A stretch of DNA of 64,000 nt from an uncultured Eubacteriales bacterium (GCA_900542445.1 UQNN01000001.1:338640-402639), one strand, 5' to 3'; positions 47,919-56,899 are shown, counted from the stretch's first letter. Program-made: numbers and translations. Notes: generated from the letters alone by a model not told the origin.

Positions 47919-48368
47919 ATGTCATGCAACTGTGAATGCAGACCGAGCTGCCCCTATTCGGAATGGCTTCATCCGCTGTGCTGCAATCCCGCGCATTTCT
48001 GCTGCGCGGGCTGGGAAAACGGCCCGACGCTCGTCATTCATAAAATCGTGCTTGAACCCTGCGGCAACCAGAGCTGCACGGAGCGCACGTTCACCCTGCG
48101 CATCACCGGCCCCAGTTATCCCAATGGGGAGATTTTCACCCTGCGCGCGGGCAGCTGCACCCAGCTTGACGAGCCGCTCGTCATCAGCGGGCTCGAGCCC
48201 GGCTGTTATGCCATCGAAGAGCTGCTCAACCGTCCGAACGAATACTGCACGACCATCACCGGCCCGGTCATGGGCAATGTCGTTCGGCTGACCAACTCGT
48301 GCGTACCGACCGTCGTCACCATTGTCAACCGCAAGCGTCTCTGCCGCCGTCGGTATTGCGGCGGTTAA
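47919..48368 (+). CDS. Cys-rich spore-surface-like protein, unknown
   Basis: 149-residue protein whose first 50 residues hold eleven Cys (MSCNCECRPSC, LCCNP, FCC). A beta domain follows: RTFTLRITGPSYPNGEIFTLRAG and VISGLEPGCYAIEELL suggest a prealbumin-like or DUF5979-like fold. It ends basic (NRKRLCRRRYCGG). No signal peptide. The Cys-rich start, a spore-type promoter and the presence of a second Cys-rich gene at 16 kb point to the spore coat or exosporium. Start at 47919 follows CGGAGG. A perfect hairpin terminator follows. Confidence 0.75.
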   Translation: MSCNCECRPSCPYSEWLHPLCCNPAHFCCAGWENGPTLVIHKIVLEPCGNQSCTERTFTLRITGPSYPNGEIFTLRAGSCTQLDEPLVISGLEPGCYAIEELLNRPNEYCTTITGPVMGNVVRLTNSCVPTVVTIVNRKRLCRRRYCGG

Positions 48369-48371
48369 GAT

Positions 48372-48406
48372 AAAGATTCTCCTCCCTTCGGGGAGGAGAA
48401 TCTTTT
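48372..48406. terminator. bidirectional terminator with UUCG loop
   Basis: AAAGATTCTCCTCCC-TTCG-GGGAGGAGAATCTTT, a 15-bp perfect stem with a stable tetraloop, between the convergent Cys-rich gene and ypeB. Confidence 0.9.
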
Positions 48407-49667
48407 ATAAGGCGGCTTCCCCCTGATTGGTCGTAATCACGCGGAGAATCTGCTCGGTTTCCCTGGTCTTCGCGTTGACGAAAACCCAGTAATCTGCCGC
48501 GCCGTCCGTGCATTCAAAGCCCCAGCAGAGGGTTTCGTCCTCGTCCTGAGGAATGACGCACAGGCGTTCGCTTTTCACACTCAGTCTGCCGGAAACCATT
48601 TCCCGCGCCTGCAAAACGTCCACCGTCGGCACAATGTCTGTCCGCCGCGTATGATTGGCGAGGTACTGCGAGCATTCCGCGCCGACCACGCGCCCGCTGT
48701 CCATGCTCACCTGCACCTTGACCTGATCGGAGTACAGCGTCACGCCGTCCTGCACGGCGGCGAAATTGGCGACCACCATGCCGTCATACTGCTGCACAAA
48801 ACACGGCTCCATCTCGCCGAAGCCCACGTCCGCCAGATAAACCTTTGCGTTTTGCAGGCATTCTTCCTCGCCGCGTCTTTGTGCAAACTCCGCGTTTTCG
48901 GGCATCATCCAGAGCAGAAAACCACCCTGCCCCGTGACCTGCACCGCGATATGGCCGTCCGGCGTATCCGCCGTAAAGCCAAACGCTTCAAACCGTCCGC
49001 CGCTGTCCGCCGCCTCCGTTACATGTTCAACCGTTACGCCCGCGTACTTTGCCGCCGCTTCCCGCGCCTGCTGTCGCGAAAACCGACTCGTATTTAGTAA
49101 AGCAGACCGATGGTCTGTTCTTCCATCTGAAAACGATCCGTCGTAAATCAGCGAAGGATACTCGATGCCGCTGTCCGTTTCCGCATCCGGCCACGAGATC
49201 TCGCCGCCCTGCCCGGCCAGCTGCTGTCCCAGCGCATGACAGGCCTGCATCATGTCTTCAATCTGACGCTCGTCGTCTCCGGTGAGCATGCCGCCGTCCG
49301 ATACCTGCGCCGCCAAAGCCAAGGAATACTGCCCCATCTGCCCGGCAAATTTCATCGCGTCGCCCGCCGTCTGTTCGCTGACCGCCATGCGGGACAGGCC
49401 GCTTTCCACGTGCTGAGCCAGCAGCGCCGTTTCGCCCAGCAGCGACACGCTCTGCCGCGCGCCGGAAGCAATCAGCAGTTTGGACAGGTTGACCTCAATA
49501 TCGGCCATCGCCGCAATCACGTCGGCCATTTCCCGCTGCTGCTGCATCGCCATCTCCCGCCGCACGTTCGCCTCGCGCAGGCGAAACACGCCGCTCGCCC
49601 CGATGGAAAGGCAGAGCATCACCGTCAACGCCGCCAGCATGACTTGCGCTCCCTTTCTCTCTTCCAT
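48405..49667 (-). CDS. ypeB: spore germination protein YpeB
   Basis: 420-residue protein that is needed to place and stabilise the cortex-lytic enzyme SleB in the spore. An N-terminal membrane helix (about 8-27) is followed by helical and PepSY-like domains (the end with YWVFVNAKTRETEQILRV is PepSY-type). It is the last gene of the operon with sleB and a small membrane protein, 11 bases after sleB. Start at 49667 (MEERKGAQ) is preceded by AGAGGG. Its 3' end runs into the shared terminator. Confidence 0.92.
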   Translation of the reverse strand: MEERKGAQVMLAALTVMLCLSIGASGVFRLREANVRREMAMQQQREMADVIAAMADIEVNLSKLLIASGARQSVSLLGETALLAQHVESGLSRMAVSEQTAGDAMKFAGQMGQYSLALAAQVSDGGMLTGDDERQIEDMMQACHALGQQLAGQGGEISWPDAETDSGIEYPSLIYDGSFSDGRTDHRSALLNTSRFSRQQAREAAAKYAGVTVEHVTEAADSGGRFEAFGFTADTPDGHIAVQVTGQGGFLLWMMPENAEFAQRRGEEECLQNAKVYLADVGFGEMEPCFVQQYDGMVVANFAAVQDGVTLYSDQVKVQVSMDSGRVVGAECSQYLANHTRRTDIVPTVDVLQAREMVSGRLSVKSERLCVIPQDEDETLCWGFECTDGAADYWVFVNAKTRETEQILRVITTNQGEAAL

Positions 49668-49678
49668 ACCATCCCTCT

Positions 49679-50362
49679 TTATATGGCAAAGCTGTGATCG
49701 CCGATGGTCAGCCGCACCTCGCGCGACCAGATCCACGAAGATGTGGCCGTCGCCGGGTTATAGTAATACAGACAGCCGCCCGTCGGATCCCAGCCGTTCA
49801 ACGCGTCCCGTGCGGCGCGTCGGCTCTGCTCGCTGGGCGCAAGGTTGATCTGTCCATCGCTCACCGCGTCGAACGCGCCGGATTGATAAATCACGCCCGC
49901 CATCGTATTGGGGAATCGGCTGCTTTTCACCCGGTTGAGCACTACTGCGCCGACCGCCACCATGCCGACATAGGGTTCGCCGCGCGCCTCGCCGTGAATC
50001 AGCCGCGCCAGCAGTTCAACCTCCGAGGCATAGCCGGATGCCGCCGTTGTCACCGCCGAGGCCGCCGTCGTTTCGGAAATGCCCCTCGCCGCTAACGTCG
50101 CCGCACCCGCGACACCGTCCGCCGTCAGGCCGTTCTTTTTCTGAAACTGAATCACCGCGTCGTAGGTGCTCTGGCCGAACACGCCGTCCACTGCGCCCGT
50201 ATAATAACCCCACTGTTTCAGTTTCTGCTGCACGCGGCGGACGGTTTCGCCGCTCTGCCCCCAATAGACCGCCGCCAGGGCCGTCGGCGCAAGCGCAAAC
50301 AGCAGCGTCAGCGCAAACAGCCCCGCCGCGATAATCCGCGCCGTTTTTTTGCTCACAGCCAT
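49679..50362 (-). CDS. sleB: spore cortex-lytic enzyme SleB
   Basis: 227-residue exported lytic transglycosylase that degrades spore cortex during germination. Signal peptide about 1-30. Peptidoglycan-binding domain about 38-95 (VRRVQQKLKQWGYYTGAVDGVFG). Catalytic SleB domain from about 115 with LLARLIHGEARGEPYVG (Glu catalytic) to the C-terminus. Start: ATG at 50362 has AGGAGG at good spacing; ATG at 50368 is closer to it. Upstream overlap of 10 bases with a small membrane protein gene suggests coupling. ypeB follows. Confidence 0.95.
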   Translation of the reverse strand: MAVSKKTARIIAAGLFALTLLFALAPTALAAVYWGQSGETVRRVQQKLKQWGYYTGAVDGVFGQSTYDAVIQFQKKNGLTADGVAGAATLAARGISETTAASAVTTAASGYASEVELLARLIHGEARGEPYVGMVAVGAVVLNRVKSSRFPNTMAGVIYQSGAFDAVSDGQINLAPSEQSRRAARDALNGWDPTGGCLYYYNPATATSSWIWSREVRLTIGDHSFAI

Positions 50363-50529
50363 GCGCATGCCTCCTCCGCCTCATCCGGCGTGGCTTCGCC
50401 CTGCGTCCAATCCGGCAGAAGCTGCTCAAACAGCAGGCTGAAAAAGACGGGCTGCGCCTTTCCCTTCATAAGCGCCGAACCCGTCAGCAAAAGCGCGCAC
50501 AAAAGCAGCGCGGCAAAAAAGCGACCCAT
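50353..50529 (-). CDS. small membrane protein of the sleB operon, unknown
   Basis: 58-residue protein (start 50529, MGRFFAALLLCALLLTGSAL) with one N-terminal helix or signal and a short acidic tail ending EEACAWL. It precedes sleB and overlaps its start by 10 bases. GGAGG lies seven bases before the chosen ATG; another ATG is two codons upstream. No known family. May be a spore membrane partner of SleB/YpeB. Confidence 0.55.
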   Translation of the reverse strand: MGRFFAALLLCALLLTGSALMKGKAQPVFFSLLFEQLLPDWTQGEATPDEAEEACAWL

Positions 50530-50597
50530 GTTCATTCCTCCGTTTCAAGCGGTTGATACAACAAGGGTCGCCCGTTGGCTGTGAAATTATACCGTTT

Positions 50598-51488
50598 TTA
50601 CGCTTCTTCTTCGATAACGATGCCGTGCGCCGCCGTTCGCATCATGCGGCAGGTGGGATAAGCCGTCACGAGCCGATCCGTCGCCCGGCGACATGCGCCC
50701 GCGTGCATGAACACGCCGAAAACCGCTGAGCCGCTGCCCGTCATTCGCGCGCCAACCGCGCCGTTTTCTTCAATGGCGCAAATGGCGCGGTCAATTTCGG
50801 GGCGCATGCGCCTCGAAACCGGTTCAAGCACATTCCCCAGCGCCGCGCCGAGCGCGCGAACATCGCCGCAGGCCAGCGCACGCTGCGCCGCCTCGTTATC
50901 TGGCCTGTCCTCGTCGCGGATGCCGTCCTCGTGCAGGGCGGTGAACACCTCTTTGGTGGATAAGCCGCGGCATGGTTGGAACGCCACCAGATATAACGGC
51001 TTTTTCATCGCAAGCGGGGTCAGCTTCTCCCCCACGCCCTTCGCCCGCTGCAAGCCGCCGCGGATGCAGAACGGCACGTCCGCGCCGACAGTCAGGCCGA
51101 TCTCCTCCAATTTATCCGGCGAAAGTCCAAGCCCCCACAGGCGATTCAGCCCAACGAGCGCCGCCGCCGCGTCGCTGCTGCCGCCGCCCATACCCGCCGC
51201 TACGGGAATATATTTTTTGAGCGTGATGTGGGCGCCGCGCGTGCAGCCCGTCGCCGCTTGAAGCGCAGCCGCAGCCTTGAGTACCAGATTATTGCCGTCC
51301 GCCGGAACAAACGAGCGCCCCTGTGCCCGCACATAGAGGGTAAGCTGCGGCGCTTCTTCCATCGTCATCTGGTCGCAGAGCGTGACGGACTGCATCAGCA
51401 TATCCAGATCATGATAGCCGTTTGGCAGTGTGCCGACCACGTCGAGCGTCCAGTTAATCTTCGCTCTGGCCTGAATTTTCAGCTTCAT
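50598..51488 (-). CDS. ispE: 4-diphosphocytidyl-2-C-methyl-D-erythritol kinase
   Basis: 296-residue GHMP kinase of the MEP (non-mevalonate) isoprenoid pathway. Motifs: ARAKINWTLDVVGTLPNGYHDLDML at the N-terminus, PVAAGMGGGSSDAAAAL (about 89-105) as ATP loop and ARMTGSGSAVFGVF near 257. Length is usual. The start at 51488 follows CGGAGG. It is 18 bases after the aminopeptidase P gene, so an operon is likely. The sleB genes follow 60 bases later without an obvious terminator. Confidence 0.96.
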   Translation of the reverse strand: MKLKIQARAKINWTLDVVGTLPNGYHDLDMLMQSVTLCDQMTMEEAPQLTLYVRAQGRSFVPADGNNLVLKAAAALQAATGCTRGAHITLKKYIPVAAGMGGGSSDAAAALVGLNRLWGLGLSPDKLEEIGLTVGADVPFCIRGGLQRAKGVGEKLTPLAMKKPLYLVAFQPCRGLSTKEVFTALHEDGIRDEDRPDNEAAQRALACGDVRALGAALGNVLEPVSRRMRPEIDRAICAIEENGAVGARMTGSGSAVFGVFMHAGACRRATDRLVTAYPTCRMMRTAAHGIVIEEEA

Positions 51489-51506
51489 GCGTCCATCCTC
51501 CGTGCG

Positions 51507-52745
51507 TCAGCGCGCCATCAGCGCTTCAATTTCCTCCGTCGTGCGCGGAATTGCCTCGGAAAGCACGCGGCATCCCTCGTCAGTAATCAGCAGATCATCT
51601 TCGATGCGGATACCGATTTCCTCTTCATCAATATACAGTCCCGGCTCGTCGCTGATGACCATGCCCGCGCGCAGACCGAGATCCTCGCGGACGGCGCAGT
51701 CGTGCGTGTCAATGCCGAGATGATGGGAAACGCCGTGCATGTAATACCTGCCGATTTCGTCCGCAGACTGGATCTTGCCGATAGCCGTCAGCCCTTCCGC
51801 CAGCACCTTCTTGCACAGGTCGTTCAGTTCGCGCAGCGTCACGCCCGGCCGCGCGGCCTTGGCGACTTCGCGGTTTGCGCGCAGCACGATGTCGTAAATC
51901 TGCTTCTGGCGCGGGGTATACTTTCCGTTGATCGGGTAGGTGCGCGTGATATCGGCGCAGTATCCGTCCACGCGCGCGCCGAGGTCGAGCAGCAGCAGCT
52001 TGCCGTCCTCCAGCTTGCATTGGTTCGTACCATAATGCAGCATGCAGCCGTTCATGCCGCTGCCCGCAATGGTCGGGAAGGAGACGCGTTCCGCGCCTTG
52101 CATGCGGATTTCATATTCAAATTCCGCCTGCTGCTGATATTCCATGCGGCCCGGTTCGAGCGTCGCGAGCACGCGGCGCAAGCCCTGATCCGTAACGGTA
52201 ATTGCGCGCTCCAAGGTCTTGACTTCGTCCTCGTCCTTGACCATGCGCATGGCGGCGATCATCGGGTGCGCGTCCTTGAGTGCGATCGCCGGATACGCCT
52301 GCATGAAGCGCTTCGCCTTATGCATGTTATAGCTGTCCACATCGCCCATCGCGTTGCGGTAGCAGTCAAAATACGCCGCTTCAACCGTTTCGCGCGCGAT
52401 GCAGCGGCTGATCAGGCTGTCCACGCTGTCAATATAGCGCACATCGTCAATGCCGCTGACGGCGCGCGCCTCGTCGATTGTCACGCGGCGACCCGTCCAG
52501 CGCTCCATATCGGGAATCGGTTCTTCGATGAACAGAATCACATGCGCCGGACGATGCGTATTCGCCAGCACGAGCGCCATGTTCTCACGGCGCAGACCCG
52601 TTAAATAGAAAAAATGGTGATTAGCCTCGAAATCAAATCCCTCATCCATCGAGCAGGCGACGCTTTCGCCGCTGTAAAGCACCATCATTTCGCCGAATTG
52701 CAGCTGATCGAGCACGCGGCGGCGGCGCTGTTCATATCGATTCAT
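51507..52745 (-). CDS. Xaa-Pro aminopeptidase (aminopeptidase P)
   Basis: 412-residue metallopeptidase of the M24 family that removes N-terminal residues next to proline. N-terminal AMP_N domain (SGESVACSMDEGFDFEANHHFFYLTGL) and C-terminal pita-bread domain with metal ligands: LLLDLGARVDGYCADITRTYP (two Asp), HGVSHHLGIDTHD (His), DEPGLYIDEE and IRIEDD (Glu). Cytoplasmic. Start at 52745 (MNRYEQRRR) has AAAGGAG a short way upstream. Own promoter with TACAAT -10. Confidence 0.93.
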   Translation of the reverse strand: MNRYEQRRRRVLDQLQFGEMMVLYSGESVACSMDEGFDFEANHHFFYLTGLRRENMALVLANTHRPAHVILFIEEPIPDMERWTGRRVTIDEARAVSGIDDVRYIDSVDSLISRCIARETVEAAYFDCYRNAMGDVDSYNMHKAKRFMQAYPAIALKDAHPMIAAMRMVKDEDEVKTLERAITVTDQGLRRVLATLEPGRMEYQQQAEFEYEIRMQGAERVSFPTIAGSGMNGCMLHYGTNQCKLEDGKLLLLDLGARVDGYCADITRTYPINGKYTPRQKQIYDIVLRANREVAKAARPGVTLRELNDLCKKVLAEGLTAIGKIQSADEIGRYYMHGVSHHLGIDTHDCAVREDLGLRAGMVISDEPGLYIDEEEIGIRIEDDLLITDEGCRVLSEAIPRTTEEIEALMAR

Positions 52746-52781
52746 CCTCTCATCGCTCCTTTGCACATTGGTTTAATATGT

Positions 52782-52810
52782 ATTGTACCACAGCGCGCGC
52801 AAAAGCACAA
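52782..52810 (-). promoter_or_regulatory. SigA promoter of the aminopeptidase P gene
   Basis: On the minus strand TTGTGC (52805-52810) and TACAAT (52782-52787), 17-bp spacer, with an extended -10 TG. Confidence 0.65.
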
Positions 52811-52963
52811 CGCCGGGCGTTTTTCCTGTCTTTACTCCATTATCGCTCCACTTTCTTATTTTTTATCTTGTTATTTTGTTTTATCTGCTCCACTTTTTTG
52901 CGTTTTTTCTTCTTTTTTCTCTTTTTAATCGCCACTTCCGTCGTCTTTCCTTCAGAGCCGCGC

Positions 52964-52992
52964 TTGACAAAAGCGTATTTATTCCTTATACT
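52964..52992 (+). promoter_or_regulatory. SigA promoter of the YitT gene
   Basis: TTGACA (52964-52969) and TATACT (52987-52992) with a 17-bp spacer, 42 bases before the chosen TTG start. Confidence 0.8.
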
Positions 52993-53034
52993 ATAAAGAC
53001 TTTTGACGCAATAACATTGAAAGGGAGTTTTATT

Positions 53035-53670
53035 TTGCGTTCTTTCCGCGAATACTTTTCTCTGCGTAAATGCGTGATGGCGCTTCTGGGAAGTGCCATT
53101 CTCGCCTTCGGCCTGTATAACGTGCATGCGTTTTCCGGCGTCACCGAAGGCGGTGTGCTGGGGCTGACGCTGCTGTTGTACCACTGGTTCGGCCTGTCGC
53201 CATCAATTTCGGGGCTTGTGCTCAACGCGGCCTGTTACATCGGCGGCTGGCGCACGCTGGGGCGCTCGTTCATCTTCTATTCCGTCATCGCCGGCGGCGG
53301 TTTTTCCGCGTTTTACGCGTTTTTTGAACGTTTTGATCCGCTTTGGCCGCAGTTAGCGCAAATGCCGCTGGTCGCCGCGATTGTCGGCGCGCTGTTCGTC
53401 GGCATTGGCGTGGGGCTGAGTGTGCGTGCAGGCGGCGCGCCCGGCGGCGACGACGCGCTGGCGATGACCCTGCACGAAGTCCTCCATCAGCCGATTGAAC
53501 GCATCTATCTGGCCAGCGATCTGATTGTTCTCGCTCTGTCGGCGACGTATCTGCCGCTGAACCGCCTCGCCTGCTCGCTGCTGACGGTGATACTCTCCGG
53601 CCAGCTCATCGGGCTGATTCAGCGGATTCCTTCGCCTCTCGCGCAGAAAGACGAAGAGCTTTCCGATTGA
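53035..53670 (+). CDS. YitT family membrane protein
   Basis: 211-residue membrane protein with five or six helices of the YitT (DUF161) family. Marks: AILAFGLYNVHAFSGVTEGGVLGLTLLLYH and GIGVGLSVRAGGAPGGDDALAM. Unlike full-length YitT, the C-terminal DUF2179 domain is missing. Start is a TTG at 53035 with AAAGGGAG seven bases before it; no ATG lies nearby. Function of the family is unknown. A bidirectional terminator separates it from mgtC. Confidence 0.85.
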   Translation: MRSFREYFSLRKCVMALLGSAILAFGLYNVHAFSGVTEGGVLGLTLLLYHWFGLSPSISGLVLNAACYIGGWRTLGRSFIFYSVIAGGGFSAFYAFFERFDPLWPQLAQMPLVAAIVGALFVGIGVGLSVRAGGAPGGDDALAMTLHEVLHQPIERIYLASDLIVLALSATYLPLNRLACSLLTVILSGQLIGLIQRIPSPLAQKDEELSD

Positions 53671-53679
53671 TTTGCACAT

Positions 53680-53719
53680 AAAAAATTCGGAGAAGTCTGC
53701 CGCTTCCCCGATTTTTTTT
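53680..53719. terminator. bidirectional terminator between the YitT and MgtC genes
   Basis: AAAAATTCGG-AGAAG stem with CTTCCCCGATTTTTTT; A-run on one side, T-run on the other, between convergent genes. Confidence 0.8.
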
Positions 53720-53727
53720 GCGCCGAA

Positions 53728-54441
53728 TCAGTCGATTTCCTCCGCATAGTAAACAAAATCAAGCGTATTGATCGCCTCGATCATTTCTTTATGGCTGCTG
53801 TATTTCGTCCTGTCCTTCTGGCGCACGGTCAGCGAAACGGAATACACGCTCAAGCCGGAGTTGATATACGCCGGGTTGGCCTCAATATCGTCGATTTTTA
53901 ATCCAAGCGTTCGCATCGTGGTGATGAAGCGCTGCAAATCTTCTCGGTTTTTCAGTTCCAGATGCACTTCAAAGTGATTGGAACGGTTTTTGAGGTCGAT
54001 TTCAAACGTCGGAAACAGCGCCAGACAGCATATCAGCGCCGCGTAGCCGATAACGGATACCGTATACAGCCCCGCGCCGATGGTCAGCCCGATAATGCCG
54101 CACGTCCAGAGCGCAACGGAGGTCGTCAAGCCCTTAATCTGGTTTTTAGAGCTGTACAAAATCGAATTGCTGCTGATAATGGCGATGGCAATCACCGCCG
54201 CGGCGGAAATCAGCGGCATGCTCGTGCCCGCAAAGCTCTTATCCAGCATCATCGCTACGGTAGACGCCAGCGAAACGAGAATAAACGTCCGCTGGCCCGC
54301 CGCATGGCGCTTGCTGGCGCGCTCACAGCCGATAATCGCCGCAAAAATGACGGATACGGCCACCCGAAGCAGCACGGAATACAGGTTCAACTCGGTTGAC
54401 CAGCCGCCCAGCAGGCTGGCGATGGGATCGTTCATATTCAT
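53728..54441 (-). CDS. MgtC/SapB family protein
   Basis: 237-residue protein with about five N-terminal membrane helices (VLLRVAVSVIFAAIIGCERASKRHAAGQRTFILVSLAST is the MgtC hallmark) and a C-terminal ACT-like domain (about 150-237). Family members affect magnesium homeostasis or ATP synthase activity. It is coupled to the antiporter gene by a four-base ATGA overlap. Start at 54441 follows AGGAGG. The substrate or target is uncertain. Confidence 0.92.
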   Translation of the reverse strand: MNMNDPIASLLGGWSTELNLYSVLLRVAVSVIFAAIIGCERASKRHAAGQRTFILVSLASTVAMMLDKSFAGTSMPLISAAAVIAIAIISSNSILYSSKNQIKGLTTSVALWTCGIIGLTIGAGLYTVSVIGYAALICCLALFPTFEIDLKNRSNHFEVHLELKNREDLQRFITTMRTLGLKIDDIEANPAYINSGLSVYSVSLTVRQKDRTKYSSHKEMIEAINTLDFVYYAEEID

Positions 54442-55880
54442 GGATGGATGCCTCCTGTCGATCTGCCGCCCTTAAAGCGGCGGTTGTGATAATACTGCGC
54501 CAAATCATATTGTTCCAGCGCCGCCTGTGTAAAAGCCAGCTCCTCTTCGGCGCTCGTCTCCACCGGGTCGGGCAGATGGGCCTCAATCGCTTTCATACGT
54601 TCAATCAGCGTCTCCAATCCGCTCTTGGAGGCGTTCTGTTCCTCCCCGATCGGTTCGGGCGCGTTCCTGCCATATGAGCCGGAGAGATACAGCGCCAACT
54701 TCGAGCAGCCCGGTCCGACCAGCTCATAGAGCACGCTGGAAGCCAGAATAATCGTTTGCAGCGTCTCGCCCATTTCGCCGCCGAGCGTCCGCGCGCCCAT
54801 CGCCGCCAGACCGATGGCTACGCCCGCCTGCGGAATCAGCGCAAGGCCGAGATAATTGCGAACGCCTTTCCCTTTGCCCACCAGCAGCGCGCCAACGTAA
54901 GCGCCCGCGTATTTACCGGCAATGCGCCCCGCAAAATAGAGCAGCCCCACCAGCAGCAGCGGCACGCTTCCGCTTGCACCCAATGTATCCGTCAGCGCGC
55001 CGAGGTTAAAACTCAGGCCGGAACGCACAAAAAAAAGCAGCAGAATCGGCGGGCTCCAATAGCCCAGCTGGCGAAAGAGTTTCTCGTCTTCCGTCAGGTT
55101 GATATAGGTCATGCCCATGGACATGCAGCCCAGCAGCGGCGAAACATCCGCCATGGCACAGATGCCGCAGAACGCAAACAGCGTCGCAATGGAAACAATC
55201 AGACGGTTATCTTTTGAACGCTTGCGGAAAAAGAGCTTGAGCATCACGCCGAACAGCGCGCCCAGCGCCAGCACGCAGATGTTCGCCAGAATCGGCTTCA
55301 TCACCGTGGCAAGCTGCATATGGCCGCTCTCCGACGCCATTGCAACGGAAATCGCCACACTGTACAGAATCAGGCCGACCACATCGTCGAGCGCGACCAC
55401 CTGCAAAAGCGTATCCACAAAATCGCCGTGCGCGCCCGTCTGGCGAATGGTCATCATCGTAGATGCGGGGGCAGTTGCCGAGGCCAGCGCCGCCAGCACG
55501 ATGGAAAAGCTCAATTCCAGATGGAGCACCCCATAGACGAGAGCGAAAACCGCGACCGAGGCCAGACACGCCTCCAGCACCGTGATGACGATGACTTTTG
55601 CGCCGTTGCGTTTGAGGACATCGATTTTAAAAAACTCGCCCGCGCTGAACGCGATAAACGCCAAAGCCACATCCGAAAGAAAATCCGTTCCGTCGATGAT
55701 ACTTTGCGGAATCACATTCAGACAGCACGGCCCCATCAAAATGCCCGCCAGTATATAGCCCGTCACATTGGGCAGGCGGAGCCGCTTGGTGATGCGCGTC
55801 ATTGCAAATCCGGCAAAAAGCATCGCCGAAATAGAAATAATGACCCGCGCCACCGGCGAGGCCTGCATCGATTCAATCAA
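54438..55880 (-). CDS. Kef-type cation:proton antiporter (CPA2 family)
   Basis: 480-residue membrane protein with about twelve helices. Typical elements are RLPNVTGYILAGILMGP near the start and the ion-site region ALDDVVGLILYS near 165-176 (Asp-Asp). No RCK domain is attached; the C-terminal 80 residues are soluble and charged. Probably exchanges Na+ or K+ for protons. Start is taken as TTG at 55880 (GAGGAG upstream); ATG at 55868 is an alternative. mgtC overlaps its end, so both may respond to ion stress. Confidence 0.9.
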   Translation of the reverse strand: MIESMQASPVARVIISISAMLFAGFAMTRITKRLRLPNVTGYILAGILMGPCCLNVIPQSIIDGTDFLSDVALAFIAFSAGEFFKIDVLKRNGAKVIVITVLEACLASVAVFALVYGVLHLELSFSIVLAALASATAPASTMMTIRQTGAHGDFVDTLLQVVALDDVVGLILYSVAISVAMASESGHMQLATVMKPILANICVLALGALFGVMLKLFFRKRSKDNRLIVSIATLFAFCGICAMADVSPLLGCMSMGMTYINLTEDEKLFRQLGYWSPPILLLFFVRSGLSFNLGALTDTLGASGSVPLLLVGLLYFAGRIAGKYAGAYVGALLVGKGKGVRNYLGLALIPQAGVAIGLAAMGARTLGGEMGETLQTIILASSVLYELVGPGCSKLALYLSGSYGRNAPEPIGEEQNASKSGLETLIERMKAIEAHLPDPVETSAEEELAFTQAALEQYDLAQYYHNRRFKGGRSTGGIHP

Positions 55881-55917
55881 TTTTTCTCTTTCTCCTCTCC
55901 CGTTTTGCTTTACATAG

Positions 55918-55946
55918 ATTTTACATCAATCTAACACAAAATTCAA
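55918..55946 (-). promoter_or_regulatory. SigA promoter of the antiporter-mgtC operon
   Basis: On the minus strand TTGAAT (55941-55946) and TAAAAT (55918-55923) with a 17-bp spacer. Confidence 0.7.
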
Positions 55947-56011
55947 GGCCTTGGATGAATTTTATGACAAAGCTTTCTGATTTTTCACTATTTTTATCAT
56001 TTTTTCAAAAG

Positions 56012-56044
56012 AAAAAGGGAAGCGGAATTTCTTCCGTCTCCCTT
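56012..56044 (-). terminator. terminator of the SDR gene
   Basis: AAGGGAGACGGAA-GAAA-TTCCGCTTCCCTT with a U-run on the minus strand. Confidence 0.85.
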
Positions 56045-56063
56045 TGAATGATTTTGCTTTTTC

Positions 56064-56825
56064 TTACGGACGCAGACCGCTGCCGCCCTGGAGCGTGATG
56101 GTTTCGCCCGTGACATAGGACGCGTCGTCCGACGCGAGGAACACGCAGACGCGGCCGATATCCTTCTCCGGATCGGCAAAGCGCCCCAGCGGAATCCCCT
56201 GAATCGTCTTGGCAAACAGATCCGGATACGCGTCGCGCCACTGTTCCAGACTCTCCGTCATCGCCAGCGGGCAGACCACGTTCACGCGAATGCCGTCCGG
56301 GCCCCACTCCGCCGCCGCCACGCGGGACAGGCCGCGAATGCCTTCTTTTGCCGCCGCGTAGGAAGACTGGCCGAGTTTGCCGAACAGGCCCGCGCCGGAA
56401 GCAAAATTGATCACCGAGCCTTTGCTCTCTTTCAAATACGGATACGCGTCGCGCATATAGAAAAACGTCGCATACAGACCGGAATAGATCGCCAGATCAA
56501 AATCTTCCTTGGTATGATCTTTGAGCATCACGCCGGACTTGGAAACCTGCGCGTTGTTGACCACGGTATCGATATGGCCGAAGGTCTCGACCGTCTGCTT
56601 GACCACGTTCGCCACGGAAGCTTCGTCCGCGCCGTCCGCCGTAATCGGCAAAACCTTCACGCCGTATTCGGCCTCAAGCTTTTCCCTCGCGGCTTCCAGA
56701 CGGCTCATCGTGCGGCCGGTGATGGTCAGGTTCGCGCCTTCTTTGGCAAACGCTTTCGCCAAACCGAAGCCGATGCCCTTACCGCCGCCGGTGATAATCG
56801 CAACTTTTCCTTCAAGCTTGCCCAT
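56064..56825 (-). CDS. short-chain dehydrogenase/reductase
   Basis: 253-residue NAD(P)-dependent SDR. Cofactor motif TGGGKGIG (about 12-19), NNAQ (variant of NNAG) near 88, catalytic Ser (INFASGAG near 138) and YAAAK near 155-159, all in place. C-terminal VTGETITLQGGSG is typical of the FabG-like group. Substrate cannot be given. Start at 56825 (MGKLEGKV) has AAAGGAG; a TTG six bases upstream is less likely. A TGATA...TATCA palindrome lies in the upstream region. Stands alone between the antiporter and the serine hydrolase. Confidence 0.9.
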   Translation of the reverse strand: MGKLEGKVAIITGGGKGIGFGLAKAFAKEGANLTITGRTMSRLEAAREKLEAEYGVKVLPITADGADEASVANVVKQTVETFGHIDTVVNNAQVSKSGVMLKDHTKEDFDLAIYSGLYATFFYMRDAYPYLKESKGSVINFASGAGLFGKLGQSSYAAAKEGIRGLSRVAAAEWGPDGIRVNVVCPLAMTESLEQWRDAYPDLFAKTIQGIPLGRFADPEKDIGRVCVFLASDDASYVTGETITLQGGSGLRP

Positions 56826-56875
56826 TGTCAATCGCTCCTTTATCCTTTTGGTTCAGACCCGCAAGCGCAACTTGT

Positions 56876-56899
56876 CTGATATACTGCATACAGCGTATC
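56876..56899. promoter_or_regulatory. palindromic site upstream of the SDR gene
   Basis: Outer arms TGATAT and GTATCA around a TACTGCATACAGC core. A second GATAC-N10-GTATC inverted repeat lies at about 56951-56970. Both may be operators for an unidentified regulator. Confidence 0.3.
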
